Below are positions 1-7,341 of a DNA stretch of 38,210 nt, piece by piece; the stretch's first letter is position 1, and every line of letters starts with the position of its first letter. Source of the DNA: an uncultured Lachnospiraceae bacterium (GTDB lineage Bacteria; Bacillota; Clostridia; Lachnospirales; Lachnospiraceae); the NCBI GenBank assembly GCA_944384125.1, contig CALWSF010000030.1:1-38210 (forward strand). Reading direction: 5' to 3'. The notes below the pieces were generated by a model that searched no databases, was not told the origin of the DNA, and saw nothing but the letters and a program-made list of their open reading frames with translations. Both the position numbers and the translations under genes were made by a program.

Positions 1-33
1 GAGAATATTTCGGCTTAAAAATGGCAAAAAGAT

Positions 34-83
34 GCTGCCGCATCTATGATTTCCTAATCATTGATGCGACAGCCCCTGTTTTT
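34..83. terminator. Bidirectional intrinsic terminator, left edge
   Basis: An inverted repeat (GCTGCCGCATC at 34-44 with GATGCGACAGC at 63-73, one mismatch) is followed by five T on the plus strand (79-83) and, on the minus strand, by a T run made from the A run at 26-30. It probably ends the transcript of a gene left of the window and insulates the sigma gene that follows. Confidence 0.65.
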
Positions 84-154
84 GCGTCAGAACGTATTTA
101 TGAGGCAAAAATGTGTTTTTGAAAAGCGGAGCGGACACAACCGGCCGCAGGGTG

Positions 155-163
155 TGATATAAT
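155..163 (+). promoter_or_regulatory. Extended -10 promoter for the first sigma operon
   Basis: TGaTATAAT (TG at 155-156, TATAAT at 158-163) is a good extended -10 element. No convincing -35 hexamer lies 17 bp upstream, as is common for extended -10 promoters. The start would fall near 170, giving a leader of about 70 nt. Confidence 0.45.
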
Positions 164-241
164 CATAAAAAATTTGAAAATCGTGTAGCATTTGCCGCTG
201 AAACCGTAGTATATGAGTATAAACAGAAGGGAGGCGATGTG

Positions 242-802
242 ATGACGGAGGATGAAAATATTATAGAGATGTTTTTTGCGCGTTCCGAACAGGCTATACG
301 GGAGCTGGATTTAAAATACGGAAAGGTGTGCTTAAAACTCTCTTACAATATTGTAAACAACCATCAGGATGCGGAGGAATGTGTGAACGATGCCTATCTG
401 GGCGCGTGGAATGCGATCCCTCCGGCAAGGCCAAAACCGCTTCTGACTTATCTGTGCAGGATAGTGCGCAATATTTCACTGAAAAACTGCCAGAGAAAAG
501 GGGCGGCCAAACGCAGCGGCATATATGCGGCTGCGGTGGATGAAATGGAAGAATCCCTCGCCGATATAAACACGGTGGAGAATGAGATTGAAGTCAGGGA
601 ACTTGCACGGATAATAGGGGAATTTTTGGATGATCTGTCTGCGGAAAACAGGGTAATATTTATGCGGCGTTACTGGTTTTTTGACAGTTACAGAGATATA
701 GCCGGATTTTCCGGTCTTTCGGAGAAAAATGTTTCTGTACGTCTGAGCCGCATCCGTCAGAAACTGAAAGAGTATTTAACGGAAAGAGAGGTGTTTCTGT
801 GA
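242..802 (+). CDS. ECF-type RNA polymerase sigma factor
   Basis: The 186-residue product has the two-domain plan of extracytoplasmic-function sigma factors. Residues about 20-85 form a region-2 domain (NHQDAEECVNDAYLGAWNAI, then LLTYLCRIVRN), and residues about 125-180 form a region-4 helix-turn-helix (RVIFMRRYWFFDSYRDIA, then SEKNVSVRLSRIRQKL). It would direct RNA polymerase to stress-type promoters. An AAGGGAGG ribosome site at 227-234 sits 7 nt before ATG 242; an in-frame GTG at 239 is closer and less likely. The stop overlaps the start of the next gene, the usual sigma/anti-sigma coupling. The target promoters and signal cannot be read from the sequence. Confidence 0.9.
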   Translation: MTEDENIIEMFFARSEQAIRELDLKYGKVCLKLSYNIVNNHQDAEECVNDAYLGAWNAIPPARPKPLLTYLCRIVRNISLKNCQRKGAAKRSGIYAAAVDEMEESLADINTVENEIEVRELARIIGEFLDDLSAENRVIFMRRYWFFDSYRDIAGFSGLSEKNVSVRLSRIRQKLKEYLTEREVFL

Positions 803-1371
803 ACACGGAAAAAATTTTGTATGCCATGAATGAGCTTGATGACAGATATATCAGCGAGGCAATCAGCTGTAAAAGAAAAGTAAAGAAAACGGGATTGGTT
901 AAATGGGGCTCAGTGGCCGCATGTCTGAGCGTTCTGATAATCGGCGGGGCGATATATACACAGTATGGCGGAAATGGTGCCCCGAATCCGGATCCCGTTC
1001 AGATCCCGAATCCTGTGATTACTGTGAATAATACTGAAGAGATGGAAAAATATCTTGATTTTGATGTTCCCGTTCTGGACAAAGAGATTGAGTCCTGTCT
1101 GGTCATTGTGGCGGACAGTTATCCTGCCATCGGACAGATAAATTATGCGGACGGCTCAGAATTTCGTGTCGGGTACGGAGACGAGGATATCAGCGGAATC
1201 TATGGAGGGTCTCTGGTGGACATGAAAACCTTCGATGGTGTTGAGGTTGATTACTGTCAGTATGAGGACATTACGTATGCCATCTGGGAGGAAGGAGGAT
1301 TTTCTTTCAGTTATATATATACCGAAGATGCTGCTTCAGATATAGAAGCTCTGATCCGGGAATTCAGGTAA
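799..1371 (+). CDS. Membrane-anchored probable anti-sigma/regulator protein
   Basis: A 190-residue protein translated from GTG 799, which overlaps the sigma stop codon by 4 nt. The cytoplasmic N-terminus (EKILYAMNELDDRYISEA) resembles the short N-termini of clostridial regulators paired with ECF sigma factors. One transmembrane segment spans about residues 36-54 (WGSVAACLSVLIIGGAIY), followed by an extracellular domain of about 135 residues that I do not recognise. There is no zinc-finger HxxxCxxC motif, so it is not a standard ZAS anti-sigma factor. By position and topology it most likely holds the upstream sigma factor inactive at the membrane; the function is inferred from context only. 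Confidence 0.7.
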   Translation: MNTEKILYAMNELDDRYISEAISCKRKVKKTGLVKWGSVAACLSVLIIGGAIYTQYGGNGAPNPDPVQIPNPVITVNNTEEMEKYLDFDVPVLDKEIESCLVIVADSYPAIGQINYADGSEFRVGYGDEDISGIYGGSLVDMKTFDGVEVDYCQYEDITYAIWEEGGFSFSYIYTEDAASDIEALIREFR

Positions 1372-1587
1372 GGTTTAAGTACCAGGATAAAAGAGGGAAA
1401 ACTGACAGCTCCTTTTCTTTTTCGTTTATACCGCGGGTGCATGCGGACAGAACGAAGGGTAAAATAATATCCGTATACGGACAATTCCTGTATCCGGCTG
1501 TTTTAAGACAGGATGTGCAGGTAACGCGGGAAATGCAAAAGACCTGCAGAAAGATACGGGACAGCAAGAAAAGAGGAGGAGCTGCAA

Positions 1588-2556
1588 ATGAGGAAAAAGG
1601 AAATTTACTTTAATGAACTGCTTTTAGCGTGGCTGGAGGAGAAGCGCCCGGGGCATGCGCCGTCTACTTATGTGAAATACCGGAGAATGTCCGGAAGGTA
1701 TATTATGCCGTATTTTTCCGGGATACTTCTGGATGAGGTAAATACCTGTGTGCTCAGCCGGTACAGGGAGCATATTTTAAATGCCGGAGATGAGCGTTCA
1801 CTGTCCGAAGGGAGTGTGCGGTGTCTCCTGATGATAGTTAATGCCGTTATGGAGCAGGCATTTGAGCGCCGGCTGATACCGGAGGCTATCCGGATTCCTC
1901 CGCGGATCAGGAAGAGGAAGCACATTGTTCAGGTGTATTCCAGTGAAGAACAGAGGCGCCTGGAAGCATACATAAAGGAACATACGGATATTTCCACCGT
2001 TTCAATTTATCTCTGTCTCTATACAGGACTGCGTCTGGGGGAGATATGTGCGCTGCGATGGGAGAGTATAAATACGGAGGAGGGCTATATACATGTAAAA
2101 CACACCGTGCAGCGGCTCGCCGTGGCGGAGGCCCCCGGGGGGAAGACAGGAGAGAAAAAAGGGGGAAAGTCAGAGCTTTTGCTTACAGAACCCAAAAGCA
2201 GTTCATCGAACAGGCTTGTGCCGGTACCGTCTTTTATTATTCCCATGCTGCAGTGTTATAAAGACAGATCACAGCCCTCTGATTTTATTCTGTCGGGAAA
2301 CCCGAAGATGCCCATGGAGCCCAGAACCTTTCAGTATCAGTACAAGCGCTGTCTTGCGCGGGCCGGTATCCGGTATCTGAATTTTCATTCTCTGCGCCAT
2401 ACGTTTGCCACCCGGTGTATAACAATCGGGATGGACCCCAAAACTCTCAGCGAGATTCTGGGGCATTCGGATATAAAAATCACGCTGGATTATTATTTCC
2501 ATTCTTCTTTTGAATTTAAAAAAAACCAGATGGAACGTCTGGCGGCCATCTCGTAG
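1588..2556 (+). CDS. Tyrosine recombinase / site-specific integrase
   Basis: The 322-residue protein has a SAM-like core-binding domain (about residues 5-105) and a tyrosine-recombinase catalytic domain. The catalytic residues are visible: the first Arg in TGLRLGEICALRW, HSLRHTFATR (HxxR), LGHSDIKITL, and the nucleophile Tyr in LDYYFHSS, aligned on the second Tyr. It cuts and rejoins DNA at specific short sites through a covalent tyrosine intermediate. GAGGAGG lies just before ATG 1588. No excisionase, transposase or phage gene is next to it, so it is not obviously part of an integrated element. A 13-bp inverted repeat lies 86 bp downstream of the stop, just before the polyamine promoter. It could be a relic of an element or act locally on an invertible site. 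Confidence 0.9.
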   Translation: MRKKEIYFNELLLAWLEEKRPGHAPSTYVKYRRMSGRYIMPYFSGILLDEVNTCVLSRYREHILNAGDERSLSEGSVRCLLMIVNAVMEQAFERRLIPEAIRIPPRIRKRKHIVQVYSSEEQRRLEAYIKEHTDISTVSIYLCLYTGLRLGEICALRWESINTEEGYIHVKHTVQRLAVAEAPGGKTGEKKGGKSELLLTEPKSSSSNRLVPVPSFIIPMLQCYKDRSQPSDFILSGNPKMPMEPRTFQYQYKRCLARAGIRYLNFHSLRHTFATRCITIGMDPKTLSEILGHSDIKITLDYYFHSSFEFKKNQMERLAAIS

Positions 2557-2642
2557 AAGAGAATGTATTTTGTACCGTTTTCCGGTCTGCCGGGAGGCTT
2601 TGCGGCCATCCGGCAGGCCTGCCTTTGCGGCGAGAAATCCTG

Positions 2643-2720
2643 TAACAGTTAAGCCTGCGCCATTCACAAAACCACACTGCATGATATTCTCTCCCATACG
2701 GTTATATGGCTGAACTGTTA
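2643..2720. repeat. 13-bp inverted repeat with 52-bp spacer
   Basis: TAACAGTTAAGCC (2643-2655) and GGCTGAACTGTTA (2708-2720) are inverted copies matching at 12 of 13 positions. They lie between the recombinase stop and the -35 box of the polyamine promoter at 2741. The spacer shows no promoter I trust. It may be a recombinase core site or small invertible segment, or simply a stem at the end of the recombinase transcript; there is no T run after it. Confidence 0.5.
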
Positions 2721-2740
2721 TGGAAATTTCCCGATTTTAC

Positions 2741-2769
2741 TTGACATTTTTGCGAAAAAAATGTATGAT
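2741..2769 (+). promoter_or_regulatory. Consensus sigma-A promoter of polyamine leader/operon
   Basis: TTGACA (2741-2746) and TATGAT (2764-2769) are separated by exactly 17 bp. Transcription should start near 2776, at the foot of the first hairpin of the leader. No other convincing promoter lies between here and speD, so this one probably serves the whole operon. Confidence 0.85.
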
Positions 2770-2775
2770 ACCACC

Positions 2776-3155
2776 GACATGGAAAATCATGTGCAGTTTG
2801 TGAGTCCTCCATGCAAATATTTTAGACCACCCGCCCTGCGGGTAAAGGCCATACGGACAGCCAGGTCAGATGCCGATTGGCAGCATTAAGCTGCCCTATT
2901 GATTGAGTTAAAAGCTCAAATTTTATAAGTTGGTTACTTTATAACCGGTGCTGTCAGGCACATCAACTTGTGAAACGGTCAATAAGAGTGGTAAAAGTAA
3001 GATATTTGCTATATAGACTCTGAAATCTCCATAATTTTCCAATATGGGCGTGTAAATCCCTGTGCGGCGTGTAAGACGGATCGAATGCCGGGATTTTATG
3101 GAAAACAGATTAATTGATGCATGCGAGTGATGTGGAGACACATTGCTCTTTTTTT
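2776..3155 (+). ncRNA. Long structured leader or stand-alone RNA before speD
   Basis: About 380 nt between a consensus promoter and an intrinsic terminator, with no credible reading frame. Helices read by eye: 2777-2781/2788-2792; a three-way junction closed by GACC 2825-2828/GGTC 2864-2867 that holds hairpins 2829-2834/2838-2843 and 2847-2849/2860-2862; GGCAGC 2879-2884/GCTGCC 2890-2895; 2903-2908/2914-2919; a second junction closed by AAGTTG 2927-2932/CAACTT 2964-2969; CCATA/TATGG around 3029-3047; AAATCC 3054-3059/GGATTT 3091-3096 continuing into CGGCGT 3065-3070/ATGCCG 3085-3090. Two terminal loops carry ACGGAC (2853-2858) and ACGGAT (3076-3081). A possible closing helix is CATGCA 2810-2815/TGCATG 3118-3123. 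It is not a riboswitch class I recognise. It could be a metabolite-sensing attenuator for the polyamine operon or a separate small RNA. Confidence 0.7.
3125..3155 (+). terminator. Intrinsic terminator 50 nt before speD
   Basis: GAGTGATGTG (3125-3134), a GAGA loop, CACATTGCTC (3139-3148) and seven T (3149-3155) form a 10-bp stem with two G-U pairs. Its 5' arm (TGATGTG, 3128-3134) is exactly complementary to CACATCA at 2959-2965 inside the leader, a possible antiterminator pairing. Its position right before the operon is that of an attenuator. Confidence 0.85.
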
Positions 3156-3205
3156 ATTGCAGGTGCAATGTATCTGTCGGCCAGAAGATGGGAGAAGGGG
3201 AAGTC

Positions 3206-3973
3206 ATGGATCAGAATCAGAAGTTAAGATTATACGGATTTAACAACTTGACAAAGGCGCTCAGTTTCAATATTTATGATGTCTGTTATGCAAAGACGCC
3301 CAGAGAGCAGCGGGATTATATAGCTTATATTGATCAGCAGTATAACTCGGAACGTCTGACAGGAATTCTGACGACTCTGACGGACATGATAGGTGCAAAG
3401 GTTCTCAATATCTCCCAGCAGGATTATGAGCCTCAGGGAGCATCGGTAACGCTTCTGATTGCGGAGGGGTCAATGATTCCTGTTTCCGGTGAGACAAAGG
3501 TGGCACACCTGGATAAGAGTCATGTGACGGTGCATACATACCCGGAGTACCATCCGGAAACGTGTCTTGCCACATTCCGGGTTGATATTGATGTGGCGAC
3601 CTGCGGGGAAATCACACCTCTGTCCACGCTGGATTATCTGATTGGATCCTTTGACTCTGATATTATCACAATGGATTACCGGGTAAGGGGATTTACCCGG
3701 GACATGGACGGAAAGAAGCTTTTTATGGATCACAGGATTCGCTCCATTCAGGATTATATCGCCGAGGAGACGCTGCAGCGTTATGATGTGGTGGATATCA
3801 ATGTGTACGGAGCAAATCTTTTTCATACAAAGATGATGGTAAAGGATATCGATCTGCAGAATTATCTTTTCAAAACGGATGTCTATGAACTTCCGCCCCG
3901 GACGCGCCTGAGTATCATGGACAGTCTCCGGCGGGAGATGATCGAGATTTTCAGCGGAAGAAACGTATTCTGA
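3206..3973 (+). CDS. speD: S-adenosylmethionine decarboxylase proenzyme
   Basis: A 255-residue pyruvoyl enzyme that decarboxylates S-adenosylmethionine to supply the aminopropyl donor for spermidine synthesis. The self-cleavage motif [14 protein letters not shown] is clear, with the Lys104-Ser105 bond cut so that Ser105 becomes the pyruvoyl group. This is the E. coli-type class with a long N-terminal beta chain. The reading frame extends upstream to 3143, but that stretch is the leader terminator. ATG 3206, preceded by GGAGAAGGGG at 3191-3200, gives the normal N-terminus. It is the first gene of the polyamine operon and sits directly behind a structured leader and terminator, so its expression is probably attenuated. 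Confidence 0.94.
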   Translation: MDQNQKLRLYGFNNLTKALSFNIYDVCYAKTPREQRDYIAYIDQQYNSERLTGILTTLTDMIGAKVLNISQQDYEPQGASVTLLIAEGSMIPVSGETKVAHLDKSHVTVHTYPEYHPETCLATFRVDIDVATCGEITPLSTLDYLIGSFDSDIITMDYRVRGFTRDMDGKKLFMDHRIRSIQDYIAEETLQRYDVVDINVYGANLFHTKMMVKDIDLQNYLFKTDVYELPPRTRLSIMDSLRREMIEIFSGRNVF

Positions 3974-4046
3974 GGACAGCTGTGAAACAGCAGCAGAAGA
4001 TATAATTATTCTGACAGAACATAAAAAGGGCAGGAGGTAAAGGGAA

Positions 4047-5513
4047 ATGATTACGCAGACAGGCAGGGATGCACTCTCACAGGAAAGAGCTCCGATTTAT
4101 GAGGCGCTGGAGAGGTTTCAGAAAATGCGGGTTGTCCCCTTTGATGTGCCGGGACACAAGAGAGGCAGGGGAAATCCGGAGCTGACGGCTCTTCTGGGGG
4201 AGACCTGTATGCGGCTGGATGTGAACTCCATGAAGCCTCTTGACAATCTCTGCCATCCGGTGTCAGTTATAGCCGATGCGGAACATCTTGCGGCGGAGGC
4301 ATTCGGGGCGGCTCACGCCTTTCTGATGGTGGGCGGTACCACATCGGCAGTTCAGAGCATGGTTCTGACTGTGGTAAAGAGGGGAGAGAAGATTATTCTT
4401 CCCAGAAATGTTCACCGGAGTGTCATGGGGGCCATGGTACTCTGCGGTGCGGTGCCGGTCTATGTGAATCCGGCCGGAGATGAGCGCCTCGGCATTCCGC
4501 TGGGAATGCGGGTGGAGGATGTGAAAAAAGCCATAGAGGAGAATCCGGACGCAAAGGCGATTCTTGTGAATAATCCTACATATTACGGAATCTGTTCGGA
4601 TCTGCGCTCTATTGTCAGACTGGCTCATGAGCACGGAATGCTGTGTCTGGCGGATGAAGCTCACGGCACCCATTTTTACTTCGGGGAGAATCTTCCGGTT
4701 TCCGCAATGGCAGCCGGCGCCGATATGGCGGCCGTTTCCATGCACAAATCAGGCGGGAGTCTGACGCAGAGTTCCATCCTGCTTACCGGCCCGGCCATGT
4801 CAGCCGGCTATGTGCGCCAGGTAATCAATCTGACCCAGACGACAAGCGCATCCTATCTTCTTCTGTCCAGTCTTGACATATCCAGGCGGAACCTGGCGCT
4901 GCGCGGGCGGGAAGCCTTTGCCCAGGTGGTGCGGATGGCGGAATATGCCAGGGAGGAGATTAACCGGATCGGCGGCTATTACGCCTATGCGGGGGAACTT
5001 ATCAACGGGGACAGCATTTTTGATTTCGATGTGACGAAACTCTCGATTCATACCCGGGATATCGGTCTGGCGGGGATTGAGGTTTATGATCTTCTCCGGG
5101 ACGAGTACGATATCCAGGTGGAGTTCGGCGATCTGGGAAATATTCTGGCCTATCTCTCTATTGGAGACAGGCAGAGAGAGCTGGAGCGGCTCGTGAGCTC
5201 TCTCTCTGAGATACGCAGGCGTTTTGCCAGAGACAAATCAAGTCTGATGGATTATGATTATATTGATCCCATTGTTGTGCTTTCGCCTCAGGAGGCATTT
5301 TATGCTGAGAAGGAATCCCTCCCCATCCGGGAGACGGCAGGGCGGATATGCAGTGAATTTGTCATGTGCTACCCGCCGGGAATTCCCATTCTGACGCCGG
5401 GAGAGCAGATCACAGAAGAGATTATTGATTATATTGAATATGCGAAGGAAAAGGGATGTTCCATGACAGGTCCGGAGGATCCCGGGATTGAGTATCTTAA
5501 TGTGCTGGCATAA
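4047..5513 (+). CDS. speA: Arginine/ornithine/lysine decarboxylase, PLP fold type I
   Basis: The 488-residue protein is the short form of the Orn/Lys/Arg decarboxylase family, close in length to Bacillus SpeA (about 490) and lacking the N-terminal wing domain of the E. coli inducible enzymes. The PLP-binding lysine is K234 in SMHKSGGSL; D203 in LADEAHG should hold the pyridine nitrogen. FDVPGHKRG near residue 32 is a family signature. Members decarboxylate arginine, lysine or ornithine, and the substrate cannot be read from these motifs. The agmatinase-family gene two genes downstream favours arginine to agmatine. AGGAGGT lies 9 nt before ATG 4047. Second gene of the operon, 73 bp after speD. 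Confidence 0.88.
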   Translation: MITQTGRDALSQERAPIYEALERFQKMRVVPFDVPGHKRGRGNPELTALLGETCMRLDVNSMKPLDNLCHPVSVIADAEHLAAEAFGAAHAFLMVGGTTSAVQSMVLTVVKRGEKIILPRNVHRSVMGAMVLCGAVPVYVNPAGDERLGIPLGMRVEDVKKAIEENPDAKAILVNNPTYYGICSDLRSIVRLAHEHGMLCLADEAHGTHFYFGENLPVSAMAAGADMAAVSMHKSGGSLTQSSILLTGPAMSAGYVRQVINLTQTTSASYLLLSSLDISRRNLALRGREAFAQVVRMAEYAREEINRIGGYYAYAGELINGDSIFDFDVTKLSIHTRDIGLAGIEVYDLLRDEYDIQVEFGDLGNILAYLSIGDRQRELERLVSSLSEIRRRFARDKSSLMDYDYIDPIVVLSPQEAFYAEKESLPIRETAGRICSEFVMCYPPGIPILTPGEQITEEIIDYIEYAKEKGCSMTGPEDPGIEYLNVLA

Positions 5514-5532
5514 AAGGAAAGGAGTTTAAGAT

Positions 5533-6393
5533 ATGAATTTCTGGTTTTCGGAAAACCACACGCCGAACGTGAAGATTTCCATTCGCGTCGACCGTCAGCT
5601 TTACAGCGGAAAAAGTGAATTTCAGCGGATTGATGTGTTTGACTCGCCGGAGTTCGGACGATTCCTCACGCTGGACGGATATATGATGCTTACAGAGAAG
5701 GATGAGTTCATCTATCACGAGATGATTACCCATGTGCCCATGGCGGTCCATCCCCAGGTAAGGCAGGTTCTCGTCATCGGGGCGGGAGACGGAGGCGTGA
5801 TCCGTGAGCTGACCCGGTATCCGGACATTGAGCATATAGATATGGTGGAGATTGACCCTTTAGTTGTGGAGGTGTGCAGAAAATATCTTCCCAAGACTGC
5901 CTGCCGTCTGGACGACGAGCGCCTCACTATCCACTATGAGGACGGGCTTAAATTTATCCGCTCCTGCGAAAATCAGTATGATCTGATTATCGTGGATTCC
6001 ACGGATCCCTTCGGGCCGGGAGAGGGACTTTTTACAAGAGAATTTTACGGCAACTGTTTCAAAGCCCTCCGGGAGGACGGCATCATGGTCAATCAGCACG
6101 AGAGTCCTTTTTATCCGGAGGATGCGGAGGCGTGCAAGCGGGCTCACAAGCGCATTGTGGAGTCCTTTCCCATAAGCCGCGTATATCAGGCCCACATTCC
6201 CACATATCCGTCGGGACACTGGCTTTTCGGCTTTGCCTCTAAAAAATACCATCCGTTAAAGGATTTAAAGGAGACAAAATGGAATATGCGGGGGCTTACC
6301 TGCCGCTATTATACGACCACACTTCACAAGGGCGCGTTCTATCTGCCCGCTTACGTAGAGGAGATGTTAGTAGATGTTGAAGGCAAATATTGA
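5533..6393 (+). CDS. speE: Spermidine synthase family aminopropyltransferase
   Basis: A 286-residue spermidine-synthase-fold protein that moves the aminopropyl group from decarboxylated SAM to an amine. Visible features are the N-terminal beta domain (LYSGKSEFQRIDVFDS), the nucleotide-binding motif VLVIGAGDGGVIRE followed by MVEIDPLVVEV, and the catalytic region IIVDSTDPFGPGEGLF. The classical acceptor is putrescine. With the decarboxylase and the ureohydrolase in the same operon, agmatine is also possible, giving aminopropylagmatine. AAAGGAG precedes ATG 5533. Its last 20 nt overlap the next gene, so the two are probably translationally coupled. Confidence 0.93.
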   Translation: MNFWFSENHTPNVKISIRVDRQLYSGKSEFQRIDVFDSPEFGRFLTLDGYMMLTEKDEFIYHEMITHVPMAVHPQVRQVLVIGAGDGGVIRELTRYPDIEHIDMVEIDPLVVEVCRKYLPKTACRLDDERLTIHYEDGLKFIRSCENQYDLIIVDSTDPFGPGEGLFTREFYGNCFKALREDGIMVNQHESPFYPEDAEACKRAHKRIVESFPISRVYQAHIPTYPSGHWLFGFASKKYHPLKDLKETKWNMRGLTCRYYTTTLHKGAFYLPAYVEEMLVDVEGKY

Positions 6394-7243
6394 GACTTTT
6401 CTGGGCTGTGAGGCTGCGTATGAGGAGGCGGATATCGTCCTCTACGGAGCGCCCTTTGATTCCACCACATCCTACCGCCCCGGAGCCAGGTTCGGTTCCC
6501 GGGCTATCCGTTCCGAGTCCTACGGTCTTGAGACCTATTCGCCATATCAGGATTTTGATCTGGCCGACTGCTGCGTGTTTGACGCCGGCGATCAGGAGCT
6601 GTGCTTCGGAGATGTGTCTCTGGCATTAAAGGATCTGGAGGAGAGAGCGTCGGAGATTTTGTCGGACGGAAAGCTCCCCTTCCTTTTAGGCGGAGAACAT
6701 CTTGTAACGCTGGCGGCCGTCCGCGCAGCTGTAAAAAAATATCCGGATCTGGCCATTATTCATTTCGACGCCCACACGGATCTGAGGGATGATTATCTGG
6801 GGGCAAAGCTCTCCCACGCCTGCGTGATCCGGCGCTGCTGGGAGCTTCTGGGAGACGGACGGATTTTCCAGTTCGGCATCCGCTCCGGCGACAGGGAAGA
6901 ATGGCGTTGGGGAAAGGAACATGTGACGACAAATCCTTTCGTTATTGACCCGGAAGTGCTGTCTGAAACTCTTCGCCGGCTGGAGGGACGCCCTGTGTAT
7001 TTTACTCTTGATCTGGATGTGATGGATCCGGGCGTATTTCCGGGAACGGGGACACCGGAGCCGGGCGGCGTAAGCTTTGATGATCTCAGGAAGGCGGCTG
7101 TCGCGGTCTGCAGCCGGGCGAATATTGTGGGCTGCGATGTCAATGAGCTTGCTCCGGGGCTTGATGCCTCCGGGATTTCCACAGCGGCGGCCTGCAAGAT
7201 TGTGCGGGAGATGCTTCTGGCGCTTTCAAAAAACAACATTTAA
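6374..7243 (+). CDS. speB: Agmatinase-family ureohydrolase
   Basis: A 289-residue arginase/agmatinase-family manganese enzyme. All expected metal ligands are present: H109 in GGEHL, D132/H134/D136 in FDAHTD, and D213/D215 in TLDLDVMDP. It hydrolyses a guanidino group to release urea. Agmatine to putrescine is the textbook reaction; in organisms that add the aminopropyl group first, the same family converts N1-aminopropylagmatine to spermidine. The start ATG 6374 lies inside the end of speE (20-nt overlap), behind GAGGAG at about 6360. The operon position between speE and the dehydrogenase fits either substrate. Confidence 0.9.
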   Translation: MLKANIETFLGCEAAYEEADIVLYGAPFDSTTSYRPGARFGSRAIRSESYGLETYSPYQDFDLADCCVFDAGDQELCFGDVSLALKDLEERASEILSDGKLPFLLGGEHLVTLAAVRAAVKKYPDLAIIHFDAHTDLRDDYLGAKLSHACVIRRCWELLGDGRIFQFGIRSGDREEWRWGKEHVTTNPFVIDPEVLSETLRRLEGRPVYFTLDLDVMDPGVFPGTGTPEPGGVSFDDLRKAAVAVCSRANIVGCDVNELAPGLDASGISTAAACKIVREMLLALSKNNI

Positions 7244-7341
7244 ATAAGCAGTCTGTAAAAATCAGACAGGAATGAACAGACGTAAAAGCGGAAAATAATC
7301 AGGAGAATATTCAGAAAAACAATCAGAATATCAGGAGGAAG

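Noticed and set aside
2847-2895. Cobalamin-riboswitch or SRP-RNA-like words (AGCCAGGTCAGATGCC, GGCAGCATTAAG) in the polyamine leader.
   Set aside because: Only short matches. The other conserved cobalamin segments and the SRP GGAA tetraloop/symmetric loop are missing.
3143-3205. Extended N-terminus of the SpeD frame.
   Set aside because: It runs through the leader terminator; ATG 3206 has the ribosome site and the normal family N-terminus.
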